Under the pieces are notes generated by a model. That model was not told the DNA's origin. It was given only the letters and a program-made list of their open reading frames with translations, and did not search any database. Shown piece by piece: positions 1 through 8,597 of a stretch of DNA of 64,000 nucleotides (the first letter of the stretch is position 1; each line of letters starts with the position of its first letter). This DNA comes from Pelagomonas calceolata (lineage: Eukaryota; Sar; Pelagophyceae; Pelagomonadales; Pelagomonadaceae), in assembly GCA_918797485.1 (NCBI GenBank), contig CAKKNE010000002.1, positions 2,694,501 to 2,758,500 on the forward strand. Reading direction: 5' to 3'. A program made the position numbers and the translations under genes.

Positions 1-1753
1 GAGTACTTCTACCCTCCGTCGCGGCGCCCTTCTCGCAGAAGCGCTCGACAAATGACACCCAGTCACTCACAGACAAAGATAATATATCTCTAAGTTGCTG
101 CTTCTGCCGCAGCTCAAAGTGCCTCAGTAACTTCTTCAGGTCACCTCCCTCATACCTTTCTTCATCAGACTGATAGAAGTCGAAGGTGTCCTGGACGTTA
201 TCAACCACTTGTTCGACGAACGCTCGGCGCCACTCGCTCGTCAGCTTGTCGCCTAGCTTTTGGCAGTGTTCGGCTTGGGCCGTGGCAAAGTCTTCTAACA
301 CACAAGGTAAGGTGAAGGGTAGGGCTCCTGGTCTCGTGTCGCCGCCGTTCACGAGCGGCGAGATAGATTCATCTATATCTTCCTCTACTGCCTCTTGGAG
401 GGGGTTCTTCCAGACGCGTTTCCTCTCTTTGATTCTATCTAAGGCTGCTCCATCGTCCGGTAGTAACATGAAGCGCGACTGGAGAATCTTCTCCCACGTC
501 GTCGACAGCCACACGAAGCTATCTAATACAGATTTGTGGGCTGATAAGTGTCGTGCCGCTATAATAGCTCGGTTATCCTCATAGGAGTGCGAGGGGATCT
601 GCACTTTACCTAACTCGGGTGCTGGCGGTAAAGGTGCTACCGTATCCTGCGGGAGTTTCAACCTATCGAAATCTCTTTTGAATCCCGGCTCGTTGATGTA
701 CTTTCGTCGAATGATGGTCTTCTTCATGGCTCTCGCATACGCTTGAATGACGTCCGCCGTTAATGTCCTTAACAGCTGGCCCATTGGAGTCCCGGGCTGC
801 GGAAAGGGCATGGACACTAAACCGTCGTTGACGCGCGCATGCACGCCTCGCAGCGTCGTCTGGGCGATGGCTCGGACCGTCGAGGCCGGCTGCTCGCTCA
901 CGAAGTAGTCCAGCCTCAAGTTTCGCTTGACGTTTTCTCTCATCGCATGTGCAGAATTTCTACGATCATTCCAGGCCTTCTCGTCTTCTTCGGCAAACCG
1001 AATGTTCAGGCGGTGGGCCATGCGCTCCTTCTGGCCCATTTTCACCTTGAACTGGCGCAGTTCAGCATCGTACGAAACAATTTTAGCTTTTCTCCACCTC
1101 CAAGTACCCCCAGAAGCACCTTTGGCGTTCATCACGAAGTAGGCCGCGAAGCCGGGCACGAAGGGCTCGTCCTTCGGGTTCTTGCCCTTTTTTGCAGTGG
1201 CCATCCACTCCTCCGGCGACTTGTCCAGTTCTTCGTATTCCGCGGAGTCGAACGTTTCGATGGGCAATTTCGACTCGTCTAATCGCAGGAATAGATCCGG
1301 TTGCTTCATTTCTTCGACTTCCTTATCGAGTAAATCAGGAGGTAGGGGTGGCGGTCCCGCACCGGTCACGCCGTCCCAGCCCAAGTCCGGATCATTTTCG
1401 TCGGGTTCCTTAAACTGGCGGTGCGTGCCGTGCATATAAGCATACCTCGCAACAGCGGAGTCGTCATACACGTCCGTCTGGAGCAATTCAAAGGGAAACG
1501 CGCGCGGCGACTCAGGCTCCCGCGCGTCCGCCTTGCGCTGCCTTTCAGCAGCTTCATCCTCCAGCTGGGCGAAGGTCTTCCAGCCCATCTTGCGGTTGTT
1601 GGCATCTAAATAATCTTTTTCGGCGACGGTCTTCGCGGCCGCGATTTTTTTGCGCTTGACATCTTTGGCGCGTCTAGCGCGCTTCTTCGCTTCCAAGTTA
1701 AGCAACCATTGGGGCAGGGGCCGCTCCTGCATGAGCGTCTCCTGCGTCGGCAT
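1..1753 (-). CDS. Axonemal dynein heavy chain, N-terminal tail (partial, runs off left edge)
   Basis: The minus strand is open without a stop from an ATG at 1753 to base 1, about 584 residues. An in-frame TAA lies 27 nt upstream, so the start is this ATG or the Met seven codons later (1732). The product begins with a basic helical segment (MQERPLPQWLLNLEAKKRAR). It continues with tail-type sequence, for example FVWLSTTWEKILQSRF and FVEQVVDNVQDTFDFYQSD, of the sort found in the stem of axonemal dynein heavy chains, well before the AAA motor ring. Such proteins power flagellar beating. No intron is needed over 1.75 kb. Codons are richer in A/T third positions than in neighbouring genes. The family call comes from overall resemblance to DNAH tails and not from a catalytic motif, because the motor lies outside the window. 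Confidence 0.7.
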   Translation of the reverse strand, partial: MPTQETLMQERPLPQWLLNLEAKKRARRAKDVKRKKIAAAKTVAEKDYLDANNRKMGWKTFAQLEDEAAERQRKADAREPESPRAFPFELLQTDVYDDSAVARYAYMHGTHRQFKEPDENDPDLGWDGVTGAGPPPLPPDLLDKEVEEMKQPDLFLRLDESKLPIETFDSAEYEELDKSPEEWMATAKKGKNPKDEPFVPGFAAYFVMNAKGASGGTWRWRKAKIVSYDAELRQFKVKMGQKERMAHRLNIRFAEEDEKAWNDRRNSAHAMRENVKRNLRLDYFVSEQPASTVRAIAQTTLRGVHARVNDGLVSMPFPQPGTPMGQLLRTLTADVIQAYARAMKKTIIRRKYINEPGFKRDFDRLKLPQDTVAPLPPAPELGKVQIPSHSYEDNRAIIAARHLSAHKSVLDSFVWLSTTWEKILQSRFMLLPDDGAALDRIKERKRVWKNPLQEAVEEDIDESISPLVNGGDTRPGALPFTLPCVLEDFATAQAEHCQKLGDKLTSEWRRAFVEQVVDNVQDTFDFYQSDEERYEGGDLKKLLRHFELRQKQQLRDILSLSVSDWVSFVERFCEKGAATEGRST

Positions 1754-2346
1754 CGTTGCGGCTGCCCTGGGGCTGCCTTAGCCCCAAGGACCAGCTCGGC
1801 GCGGCTGCGTCGAGCGCTGCAGCAACGGCTGCCCCGGCTCGTCCGCGAGCTTGCCGATGCGTGCGAGGGCGCCCGGGCAGTGCCAACCCTGCCTTAGCGT
1901 GCCCTTTTGCCGGCTTTCAGCCGCTCGGCGCTGGGCCTAGCCTGTAAGTCAGTAGTTAGCCTTCCTCGTCCTGAGCAGGTCCCGCGGTTCCCGCGGGCCC
2001 GGTAGGGTGGCGCGGGCATGCGGTGGCCGGCGTGTTTTATGCCCTCGAGGCTCGAGGGATGGGCCCTGGCCTCTGGCATGGGCAGCCCGGTCCCTCCTGG
2101 GAAAGCTTCTAGTACAAAGGCTGCTAAGCTTCCGGCCGTTCGTCAAAGGTCGCGTAAAGCCCCCGCAGTGCCCCAAGAGCCCAAGCCCTCCGACTGCTGC
2201 TTCCTAGTGTCTTACAGTGCTAGGTAATAGCTGCTCTTTGCTCTAGCTCTTGCTGATATACGAAGCCTAGTAGCTCCAAGTATCGATAAAACCCATTTGT
2301 GTAACACATTTCTGGTGCAGTTCACGTCTGCAGCAACTGAGAGCGA
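1754..2346. other. Intergenic region, divergent promoter
   Basis: No convincing ORF is seen. The stretch lies between the dynein gene (leftward) and the rightward ORF that follows. It holds one copy of the recurring CTAG palindrome at 2203-2224 and an AT-richer part after 2220. Nothing else is recognisable. Confidence 0.5.
2203..2224 (+). promoter_or_regulatory. CTAG palindromic promoter element, copy 1
   Basis: Reads CCTAGTGTCTTACAG then TGCTAGG, with half-sites CCTAG/CTAGG facing each other. It matches the GCTAGTGTCTTAC core shared with copies at 19983 and 47761. It lies about 450 bp upstream of the dynein start, farther than most copies. Confidence 0.5.
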
Positions 2347-2841
2347 TTGCTTGCAACAAGCAATAGCATCACGAGTGCTGCAGCCTTCAGAGGCGACGGG
2401 AAATACATTGGAGACGGCGGTGGGGCGCTGCAGACACTGCGGTGCTACTGCGAGTGGAAAGAAATTCGAAACTGCCCGGGCCGCTACACCGTAAGACGGC
2501 GGCGCGACCTCGCGCGCTGGCCGCCGGAACGCCTGCTCGCCGCGGCACTAGGCGCAGCCGCACCGCAAACCAGCCTCTGGCGCCACAGTAGCAGTACAAG
2601 TGACGCAATCCACGCCGTGCGTTTCGCGGGCGGCGGCGGCCTCCTCACGTATGCGCGCGCGGACGGTACGTTCATTCATACGTTCAACACGGAGAGCGGC
2701 CTCCTGCGCAAGATTGCTGCGCTGCGCGTGACGCCGGAGGTGCCTCAGCGTGCGCGCTGCGTGCTCGGCGTCCTTGCGTTCCTCGACGACCGCGACCAGA
2801 ACGCGTCCGCCTATGCCCTCGTAAGGCGGTTTGATGGATGA
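2347..2841 (+). CDS. Unassigned protein, overlaps the JmjC gene start
   Basis: This frame is open for about 165 codons but has no in-frame ATG; the first codon is TTG. The N-terminus must therefore lie in an upstream exon, or the coding part begins after an internal AG (for example the CTGCAG near 2433). The sequence looks like real protein: CYCEWKEIRNCPGRYTVR, then FAGGGGLLTYARADGTFIHT, then ESGLLRKIAALRV. I do not recognise the family. The stop overlaps the next ORF's start (ATGGATGA). A GTAAGG donor-like site at 2821 lies just before the stop and could splice it differently. Boundaries are uncertain. Confidence 0.4.
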   Translation: MLATSNSITSAAAFRGDGKYIGDGGGALQTLRCYCEWKEIRNCPGRYTVRRRRDLARWPPERLLAAALGAAAPQTSLWRHSSSTSDAIHAVRFAGGGGLLTYARADGTFIHTFNTESGLLRKIAALRVTPEVPQRARCVLGVLAFLDDRDQNASAYALVRRFDG

Positions 2842-4684
2842 GGCGAGCCTCGCACAATTCCGCGCGGCGACGGCGCCGAGCCGCCGCGTCGCGAATTTGC
2901 GCCACGTCCGCGATTGCGTCATCAAGCGCGACGCGGACCCGTACTTAAGACCCGCGGAGGTCCTCGCGTTGCTCGAGCCGGAGCGGCTGGGCGCCATCGA
3001 ACTTTATGCTGCGGAGGACCCGGAGCCGCAGATACGTAAAAGTAGAACGATCCCGCGCATCAAGACGATCGAGTTCCGCTCATACATGGACCGCAACGAG
3101 CCGTGCCTGATCGAAGGTATTGGGAGGGACTGGGGTCTGCGGGAGTACGTCACGGAAGGCGTACCGGACCTCGCCAAACTCGCGGAAACGTACGGTAGGG
3201 TCCAGGTGCCGGTCCAGGACGCCGGCGTGGCGAAGATGATGCCGTTGTCACAGTTCGCCCGGGTCTGGCGCGAGAAGATTGCTGAAGGCCGGCGCTACTA
3301 TCTTAAGGACTGGCACTTCCGCCTGGACGGCCTCGGTCATTTGGCGCCCGTTCCTGAAATCTTCGCGGACGACTGGCTGAGCGGGGCCCGCGACATGGAC
3401 TACCATTTCGTGTATCTCGGCGCCGCGGGCACGCGTACGAAGCTGCACTGCGACGTCGTCAACAGCTTCTCGTGGTCGGCGAACGTCTGCGGTTCCAAGC
3501 GCTGGCGGTTCTTACCCGCGGCCGAGACCTCTTTGCTACGGGACGTGTTCGGCGAGGACGTCGCGTCGAGCTTCGGGCCGTCGTCTTCAGAATATCCGCG
3601 GCGTGGGAAAGCACGACCGATCGAGGTCGTGCAGCAGCCCGGGGAAGCCATTTTCGTGCCTTCGGGCTGGTACCACGACGTGGAGAACCTAAACGACTGC
3701 CTCTCCGTGAACTGCAACTGGGCGAACGCCTCGAACTTGTTGTGGTGCGGACCGCGCCTCGTCGACGAAGCAAACGCGGCGCCGGGCGAGGTCTCGACCT
3801 CCCATTTCCTGCGGCGCGTCGCCGCGCGCGCCGCGTCCACACAAAGCCCGCGCGACCTCGCCGCGGCGGCGGCGGCAGCGCGCGCGCTGGAGGGGCGCGA
3901 GGGCGACGCGGCGGTCGCGCTCGCCGCCGCGGCCGACGCGCGGCGCGCGGCGCTCGTCGACTCGGACTCGGACTCCGGCGAGGACTTCCTCGGCCGCGTC
4001 GGCGCGGACTTGTTCGAGGACGATGAAACGCCGCGGCGGCGGCCTACGCGGCGCGGCTGGACGCCGGGCTTCCACGACGTGGTGGACCGCGGCGTGACTA
4101 GCTTTGAGGCTGATGTGGGTGGGCGTAGAGTGTGTTGCCGCTTGGGCTACCGCGAGAGCGGCACCGGGTCTAGTGTTTGGGACGGCGCCGTCGTCCTGGC
4201 GCGCTTTCTGGAAACGCACCCGTCCCTCGTCCGCGGCAAGCGGGTCCTCGAGCTAGGCGCGGGCACGGGCTTTGGCGGGCTCTGCGCGGCGGCGCTCGGC
4301 GCTTCAAATGTGACGCTGACGGACATTGAAGCGTGCCTGCCGCTGCTGCGGGAGAACGCCGCGGGCGTCGACGGGGTGGTCGTTGAGGCGCTCGACTGGA
4401 CCGAGCCCGTAGCCCCGTCGCAGCGCGCGGACGTCCTTCTCGCGGCGGACTGCCTGCTCCCGGGCCGCGAGGGCCTCTTCGCGCCGCTCGCGACGACGCT
4501 CGCGGCGCTGCTCGCCGGGGACGCCGTCGCGTACTTCGTCTACGAACAGCGCTGCATGGACTGTGGGCCCTTCTTCGAGCTGCTGCGCGGCGCCGGCGTC
4601 GCTGTATCCTGTATTCCGGACGACGACCTGCATCCGGAGTACCGAGCTCCCGAGATACGGGTGCTCGAGCTGCGACGAACCTAA
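2834..4684 (+). CDS. JmjC (cupin-8) oxygenase fused to a METTL21-like methyltransferase
   Basis: This is a single exon of 616 aa starting at ATGGATGAGG; an in-frame TAA at 2822 blocks any further N-terminal extension. Residues about 85-320 form a JmjC/cupin-8 domain of the JMJD4/JMJD6 type. It has the iron motif LHCD (H205, D207), the partner His in SGWYHD (H281) and the strand NVCGSKRWRF. A low-complexity Ala/Arg and acidic linker follows. Residues about 425-616 form a class I methyltransferase of the METTL21/FAM86 protein-lysine type: SAM loop VLELGAGTGFGGL (475-487), acidic post-motif LTDIEACLPLL and AADCLLPG. A 2-oxoglutarate oxygenase acts on a protein or RNA side chain, while METTL21-type enzymes methylate lysines. 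One polypeptide carrying both suggests coupled modification of one substrate. The substrate is unknown. Domain calls are firm; the joint role is inference. Confidence 0.85.
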   Translation: MDEASLAQFRAATAPSRRVANLRHVRDCVIKRDADPYLRPAEVLALLEPERLGAIELYAAEDPEPQIRKSRTIPRIKTIEFRSYMDRNEPCLIEGIGRDWGLREYVTEGVPDLAKLAETYGRVQVPVQDAGVAKMMPLSQFARVWREKIAEGRRYYLKDWHFRLDGLGHLAPVPEIFADDWLSGARDMDYHFVYLGAAGTRTKLHCDVVNSFSWSANVCGSKRWRFLPAAETSLLRDVFGEDVASSFGPSSSEYPRRGKARPIEVVQQPGEAIFVPSGWYHDVENLNDCLSVNCNWANASNLLWCGPRLVDEANAAPGEVSTSHFLRRVAARAASTQSPRDLAAAAAAARALEGREGDAAVALAAAADARRAALVDSDSDSGEDFLGRVGADLFEDDETPRRRPTRRGWTPGFHDVVDRGVTSFEADVGGRRVCCRLGYRESGTGSSVWDGAVVLARFLETHPSLVRGKRVLELGAGTGFGGLCAAALGASNVTLTDIEACLPLLRENAAGVDGVVVEALDWTEPVAPSQRADVLLAADCLLPGREGLFAPLATTLAALLAGDAVAYFVYEQRCMDCGPFFELLRGAGVAVSCIPDDDLHPEYRAPEIRVLELRRT

Positions 4685-4836
4685 CTTGAATGTTGAAAAT
4701 CATTATATACACTACTACTACGAATTTCAAAGCCGCGAGAGCACGAATGCGATGGCGCCGGCGTGTACGGCGGACACACATACGCACACGCGTCGACGTC
4801 GACGGCGTCAGCGCCAGCCTCGCACGAGAGAGGTGC

Positions 4837-6246
4837 TCAAGCGCGCTGGCGCTTTTTTTCGACCCAGGCCTGAAACTTGGATAGGGCCGCATCTAGAACG
4901 TCGCGGCCCACGAACGCGTAGCAGATGCGGAACCAGCCCGGAGATACTGCGTGCTGCGCCTCGCCCGGCGTCAGGACCACGCGGATCTCCGTCCGCAACT
5001 GATCGTACAATCGAGCTTCCGCGGCCCACGACTTCTCGTCTAAGAGTGAGCTTAAATCGCACCAAAGGAACATGCCCGCGTCCGGCACGTAGTAAGGTAA
5101 CGAGAGCGAATCCATCATCGCGGTGCACGCCGCACACGACAACCGTAACGCTACGGTATTTGCTCGTAAGTAATCGTCGCAGAACGCGTCGTCCGACAAT
5201 AGCTCCGTGACCATCGCTTGGCAGACGCCCGGCACGCAGCCGAACATGGCCGCCGTGCCCAACGCTTGTCGTAACCGGTCGTTCTGCGTCCACACACACC
5301 CAAACCGCAGCCCGCTCATCCCGAAGTCCTTGGACAGGCCCCAGACCACATGACGTCGATCGCCCAAGGCGCCCTTGGTTATTCGTCCAAGCGAGACGAA
5401 CGCGTCCCCTTTCAGGAGGGACAACGCGTAGACCTCGTCCGAGACGAGGTGCATCTTCTTCGACTCGCACCAGCCGACGGCGAGTCTCAGTTCGTCTTCC
5501 GTCAAGCAGCGGCCCGTCGGGTTGTGCGGGTTCGTGAGCAGGAGGGCCTTTGCCGTTTGACCGCTCGCCGCGTACGCCGCGTCGAGGGCACTCCGTGTCA
5601 GCGCGAAGTCGCCCTGTCTTAATCGAACTGGAATTCTTTTCAGGGCGCAGATCGCTCCTAAATCAGCGTCGAACGCGGCGTAGTAGGGCGCCGGTATTAG
5701 TACAGAATCGCCCGCCTCGCAGATCGATAGAAACAAGTTGTTCAGGCAGGCCGCGGCGCCCGCCGCACAGGAGACGTGGTCACTCACGACGCGCGGCCGT
5801 TCGTCCCTGATAATGCGCCGATCCAAGAACCGCGCCAGCGCGGCTTTCAACTGCGCGCAGCCGTCCATGGGGCCGTAGTTCGCCGTCCAGTCGGGAATCT
5901 GTTTGAGGGCGGCCTCGACGCGCGGCTTCAGGCGCGGCCAGCAGAGCTTGTTCTCCGCGACGGCCAGCAAAATCACGCCCTTGCCCGTCGTCGCATCATA
6001 AGGCTCGGCGAAGCCCTCGAGGACGCCGCCCATGTACGGGAGCGCGGGTCTTGTAAGTCTGGAGCCGCGGCTCGAGAGGCTGTCGTTCTTGTCGTTCTTC
6101 TTGCGTTTTCGCTTCGGTCGCTTGCTCCTCGCCTTCGCGGCGGCCGGCGACGGCATGAGCGTTAAAGCTGCCGCGAGCACTGCCACGCCGCACGTCGCGG
6201 CGGCGGCCACGATGACTTGGGCTCGGGCGGAGAGCTGGCGGACCAT
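4837..6246 (-). CDS. ACC-synthase-like class I/II aminotransferase
   Basis: This 469-aa single-exon gene encodes a pyridoxal-phosphate fold-type I enzyme. Visible motifs are AVAENKLCW near the N-terminus of the fold, NPHNPTGR (substrate/PLP Asn), LVSDEVYAL (PLP Asp and Tyr) and WGLSKDFGMSGLRFG, in which the Lys of SKDF is the expected Schiff-base residue. The SKDFG and AENKL wording matches the 1-aminocyclopropane-1-carboxylate synthase/ACCS branch better than aspartate aminotransferases. The first 40 residues contain a hydrophobic stretch (VIVAAAATCGVAVLAAALTL) followed by a very basic segment, as in a membrane anchor or organelle leader. Whether it makes ACC or acts as an alanine-type aminotransferase cannot be read here. 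It faces away from the next gene across a shared promoter with a CTAG element. Confidence 0.8.
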   Translation of the reverse strand: MVRQLSARAQVIVAAAATCGVAVLAAALTLMPSPAAAKARSKRPKRKRKKNDKNDSLSSRGSRLTRPALPYMGGVLEGFAEPYDATTGKGVILLAVAENKLCWPRLKPRVEAALKQIPDWTANYGPMDGCAQLKAALARFLDRRIIRDERPRVVSDHVSCAAGAAACLNNLFLSICEAGDSVLIPAPYYAAFDADLGAICALKRIPVRLRQGDFALTRSALDAAYAASGQTAKALLLTNPHNPTGRCLTEDELRLAVGWCESKKMHLVSDEVYALSLLKGDAFVSLGRITKGALGDRRHVVWGLSKDFGMSGLRFGCVWTQNDRLRQALGTAAMFGCVPGVCQAMVTELLSDDAFCDDYLRANTVALRLSCAACTAMMDSLSLPYYVPDAGMFLWCDLSSLLDEKSWAAEARLYDQLRTEIRVVLTPGEAQHAVSPGWFRICYAFVGRDVLDAALSKFQAWVEKKRQRA

Positions 6247-6452
6247 ATCTTAGCGTTGAGGCTTCGGGTGTCTGAAGCTTGACGCTTGAGAGAGTGGTTG
6301 TACAGAGGGTTGTTGTTGGCCGCCTTTTTACCGCACCGCTCAGCGTGAAAGTTGGCACACGGCGGCGGAGAGGTTCAGAGGCGCGTGTCGACTCGTCAGG
6401 GAAACGTCTGGGCGCTCCGCGCCGACGATTTCACCGCTGCAGCAAAACCAAC

Positions 6453-6474
6453 CTAGCGTCGCGTAAGACACTAG
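6453..6474 (+). promoter_or_regulatory. CTAG palindromic promoter element, copy 2
   Basis: CTAGCGTC, two bases, then GTAAGACACTAG. It sits midway in the 394-bp divergent gap, about 206 bp from the aminotransferase start and about 167 bp from the DoxX-like start. Confidence 0.65.
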
Positions 6475-6640
6475 CCCAAAATGCTCTCCGACCCCTAAGT
6501 TGTTGAACAGCTCACTGTCACGTGCATTTGGAATTGCCTACGTTGCTCGTACGGACTCCTACGAACACCGGCGCAAGACCTCTCTGTATTTCGCATCTAC
6601 ACGTTTGCTTCCAAGCACTGATACCCACTGTGAATCAGCA

Positions 6641-7201
6641 ATGTCTCTCCTGAACGTCGAGGCCATCCTGCGCATCGGCGCCTGCGGCTGCTTCATCGGC
6701 CACGGCTGGATCGCCGCCTTCAAGCTCGAGTTCAGCGGCTGGAAGAAGTTTTTGTTCAGCGCCGGCTTCAGCGAGGCCGAAGCCCACGTGCTCATGCCGA
6801 TCATCGGCTGGATGGACGTGCTGCTCGCGCTGGCCACCTTAATAAGACCGGTCGAGCTCTTTAGCGCGTGGATGGCGGCGTGGGCCTTCTCGACGGCGCT
6901 CGTGCGGCCCTTCTCGGCCGGCGCGGCTCGAGCCTTCGCGCCCATGTCTGACAACGCCTTGTGGGGCTTCGTCGAGCGCGCGGCCAACTGGGCCTGCCCG
7001 CTCGCGCTGCTGTGCCTGCAGAAGGCCGACGGCTACGAAGCGGCCGACATTACCGGATTGGGTTCGTACCTGGCGCCGCTCGACGCGCTGAACACGGACA
7101 AGGACCTGGCGACGCTCTTCAAGTATATCTGCATCATGGTGTGTGTGGTCTGGGCGCCCGTGCCGTTATTGCGGGCGCGCGGCAAGAACAAGAGCGCGTG
7201 A
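6641..7201 (+). CDS. DoxX-like four-helix membrane protein
   Basis: The product is 186 aa, starting MSLLNVEAILRIG. The ATG at 6641 is chosen because the sequence upstream is not protein-like. Hydrophobic segments fall near residues 10-30, 48-68, 75-95 and 160-180, with GHGWIAAFK at the end of helix 1 and GWMDVLLALATLI in helix 2. This resembles DoxX/DUF-type small membrane proteins. No catalytic residues are evident, and the C-terminus is basic (RARGKNKSA). Assignment to the DoxX superfamily is tentative. Confidence 0.65.
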   Translation: MSLLNVEAILRIGACGCFIGHGWIAAFKLEFSGWKKFLFSAGFSEAEAHVLMPIIGWMDVLLALATLIRPVELFSAWMAAWAFSTALVRPFSAGAARAFAPMSDNALWGFVERAANWACPLALLCLQKADGYEAADITGLGSYLAPLDALNTDKDLATLFKYICIMVCVVWAPVPLLRARGKNKSA

Positions 7202-7281
7202 GCCCGGACGAGCGGTCGAGCAACCCCTTCTCCCGCGCGCCGAGAACCCAGATGTATATATATTCAGTACAAGTAGAGATC

Positions 7282-7301
7282 GCTAGTCCGGAAACGGCTA
7301 G
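7282..7301 (+). promoter_or_regulatory. Possible short CTAG element
   Basis: GCTAGTCC, four bases, then AACGGCTAG, about 97 bp upstream of the ATG at 7398. Half-sites are kept but the GTAAGACA core is absent, so this is a weak member. Confidence 0.3.
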
Positions 7302-7397
7302 ATTTGTGTTATGTGCCTTTCCGCCTTGGGACGAGCCCGCATATTGCCGCAACAAGACAGCCGTGCCGCGAAAAACACACTTCTCGCACCGAGCACC

Positions 7398-8399
7398 ATG
7401 GACCGGCTGCCCGCCGCACCGAACGCGCGCAACAGCCGCTCCCACAGCCGCTCCCACAGCCGCTCGCGCAGCCGCTCGCGCAGCCGTTCGCGCAGCCGCA
7501 GCCCGCTGTCACAAGCCTCCCGATGCAAGCGCACGTCGGGAAAAGCCTGGTCTCGCCAGCCGACCCAAGTCGAGCAGCTCACGGGCGAGTTAGGCCTGAC
7601 GCGCCTGACGGCGCGGGGCGTCACCCCGGTGACGCTAAAGGAGATGTTGGCAGAAGTGGGACCCAAGACGCAAGACGCTTTCTTTGACCTCCTATATAAG
7701 TGCAATATTAGAGATCTCGACTTCGAGTTTGAGCAAACGCTCGATCTCGAAGTGTTGGCCGCCGAGACGGGCCCGGAGACGATGCCCGCCCCTCATCTGC
7801 TGAATATCGTGTTAGCGGTTCTTGCTTCGCGCGACGGCCAGCAGGCCGCTAGTGATGGGAAGAAGGACTTGAGCCTGAGCCCCTCATCTCTCGGACCGCC
7901 CGGCGGCGGCGAGGGCGGCCACGGGTATGCCGACGACGAACAAGAAAAGTACCTGCGAGACTTGGAAGCTGACACCGAGGCTCATGTACGAAAGGCTCAG
8001 CAACGCATAAGGGAGCTGGATCGGTTGCGCGTCGAGACGGCCGCGGAATTTGCACGAAACAAGCACAAGATCAAGACCGTGATGCGCGATTTTGATCGCA
8101 TGGCGCAGGCCCAGGGCTACGCGGGCGCATTCGACGATGGCTCGCGGGGGCCGCACCACAAGAACGCTCCGGCGCCGCGCCGCTACGTCGACCGGGCGTC
8201 GGGACTGCCGTACTGGCACGACGCGGCGACAGGTAGGTCGTACTGGGACGAAGCGATGACGACGGAGACCTTGGTTAGCCGCGGGCGCCGGCGCCAACCT
8301 GCCGCCGCGGCGCCGGCGCCCGCGGCCGCGAAGGTGGCCACAAAGGTTAGACCCTTCATCACCCCGATCAACCCCGACAAATACGACGTCCGGCTCTAG
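7398..8399 (+). CDS. RS-repeat protein with coiled coil and C-terminal WW-like motif
   Basis: A 333-aa protein. Residues about 13-38 are SRSHSRSRSR repeats encoded by near-perfect AGCCGCTCGCGC units. The middle (about 180-240) is a charged helical segment with ERIRELDRL-like heptads. Residues about 255-280 read YVDRASGLPYWHDAATGRSYWDEA, with two Trp about 11 apart and a TGRSYW turn, which fits a WW domain lacking the usual terminal Pro. RS plus WW suggests a splicing or transcription-coupled nuclear factor. That is inference; the family is not recognised. Confidence 0.6.
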   Translation: MDRLPAAPNARNSRSHSRSHSRSRSRSRSRSRSRSPLSQASRCKRTSGKAWSRQPTQVEQLTGELGLTRLTARGVTPVTLKEMLAEVGPKTQDAFFDLLYKCNIRDLDFEFEQTLDLEVLAAETGPETMPAPHLLNIVLAVLASRDGQQAASDGKKDLSLSPSSLGPPGGGEGGHGYADDEQEKYLRDLEADTEAHVRKAQQRIRELDRLRVETAAEFARNKHKIKTVMRDFDRMAQAQGYAGAFDDGSRGPHHKNAPAPRRYVDRASGLPYWHDAATGRSYWDEAMTTETLVSRGRRRQPAAAAPAPAAAKVATKVRPFITPINPDKYDVRL

Positions 8400-8597
8400 A
8401 CGCCTAGCTCTAAGCCTAGTCCCTAGCATAAGCATCCCCCCCTAGCTCTAAGCCGGAGGATGCCGATCGTGAGGTAATCGTGAACGCCGAATGCCACGAC
8501 GACGAAGAGACGTAGGAGCCAAGACTCGTCCGGAAATAGTTAGGTGTCACGGTCGCGGGTTAGGGGAGAGAGGACTCGGTGAGAGGAGCGCGCGTGC

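Noticed and set aside
839-1282. Plus-strand open frames over 186-1900
   Set aside because: They are shadows of the continuous minus-strand dynein frame, which gives a coherent protein.
2203-2224. CTAG elements as CRISPR-like or bacterial repeats
   Set aside because: Copies are dispersed singly at promoters in a clearly eukaryotic context, with no spacer array or cas genes.
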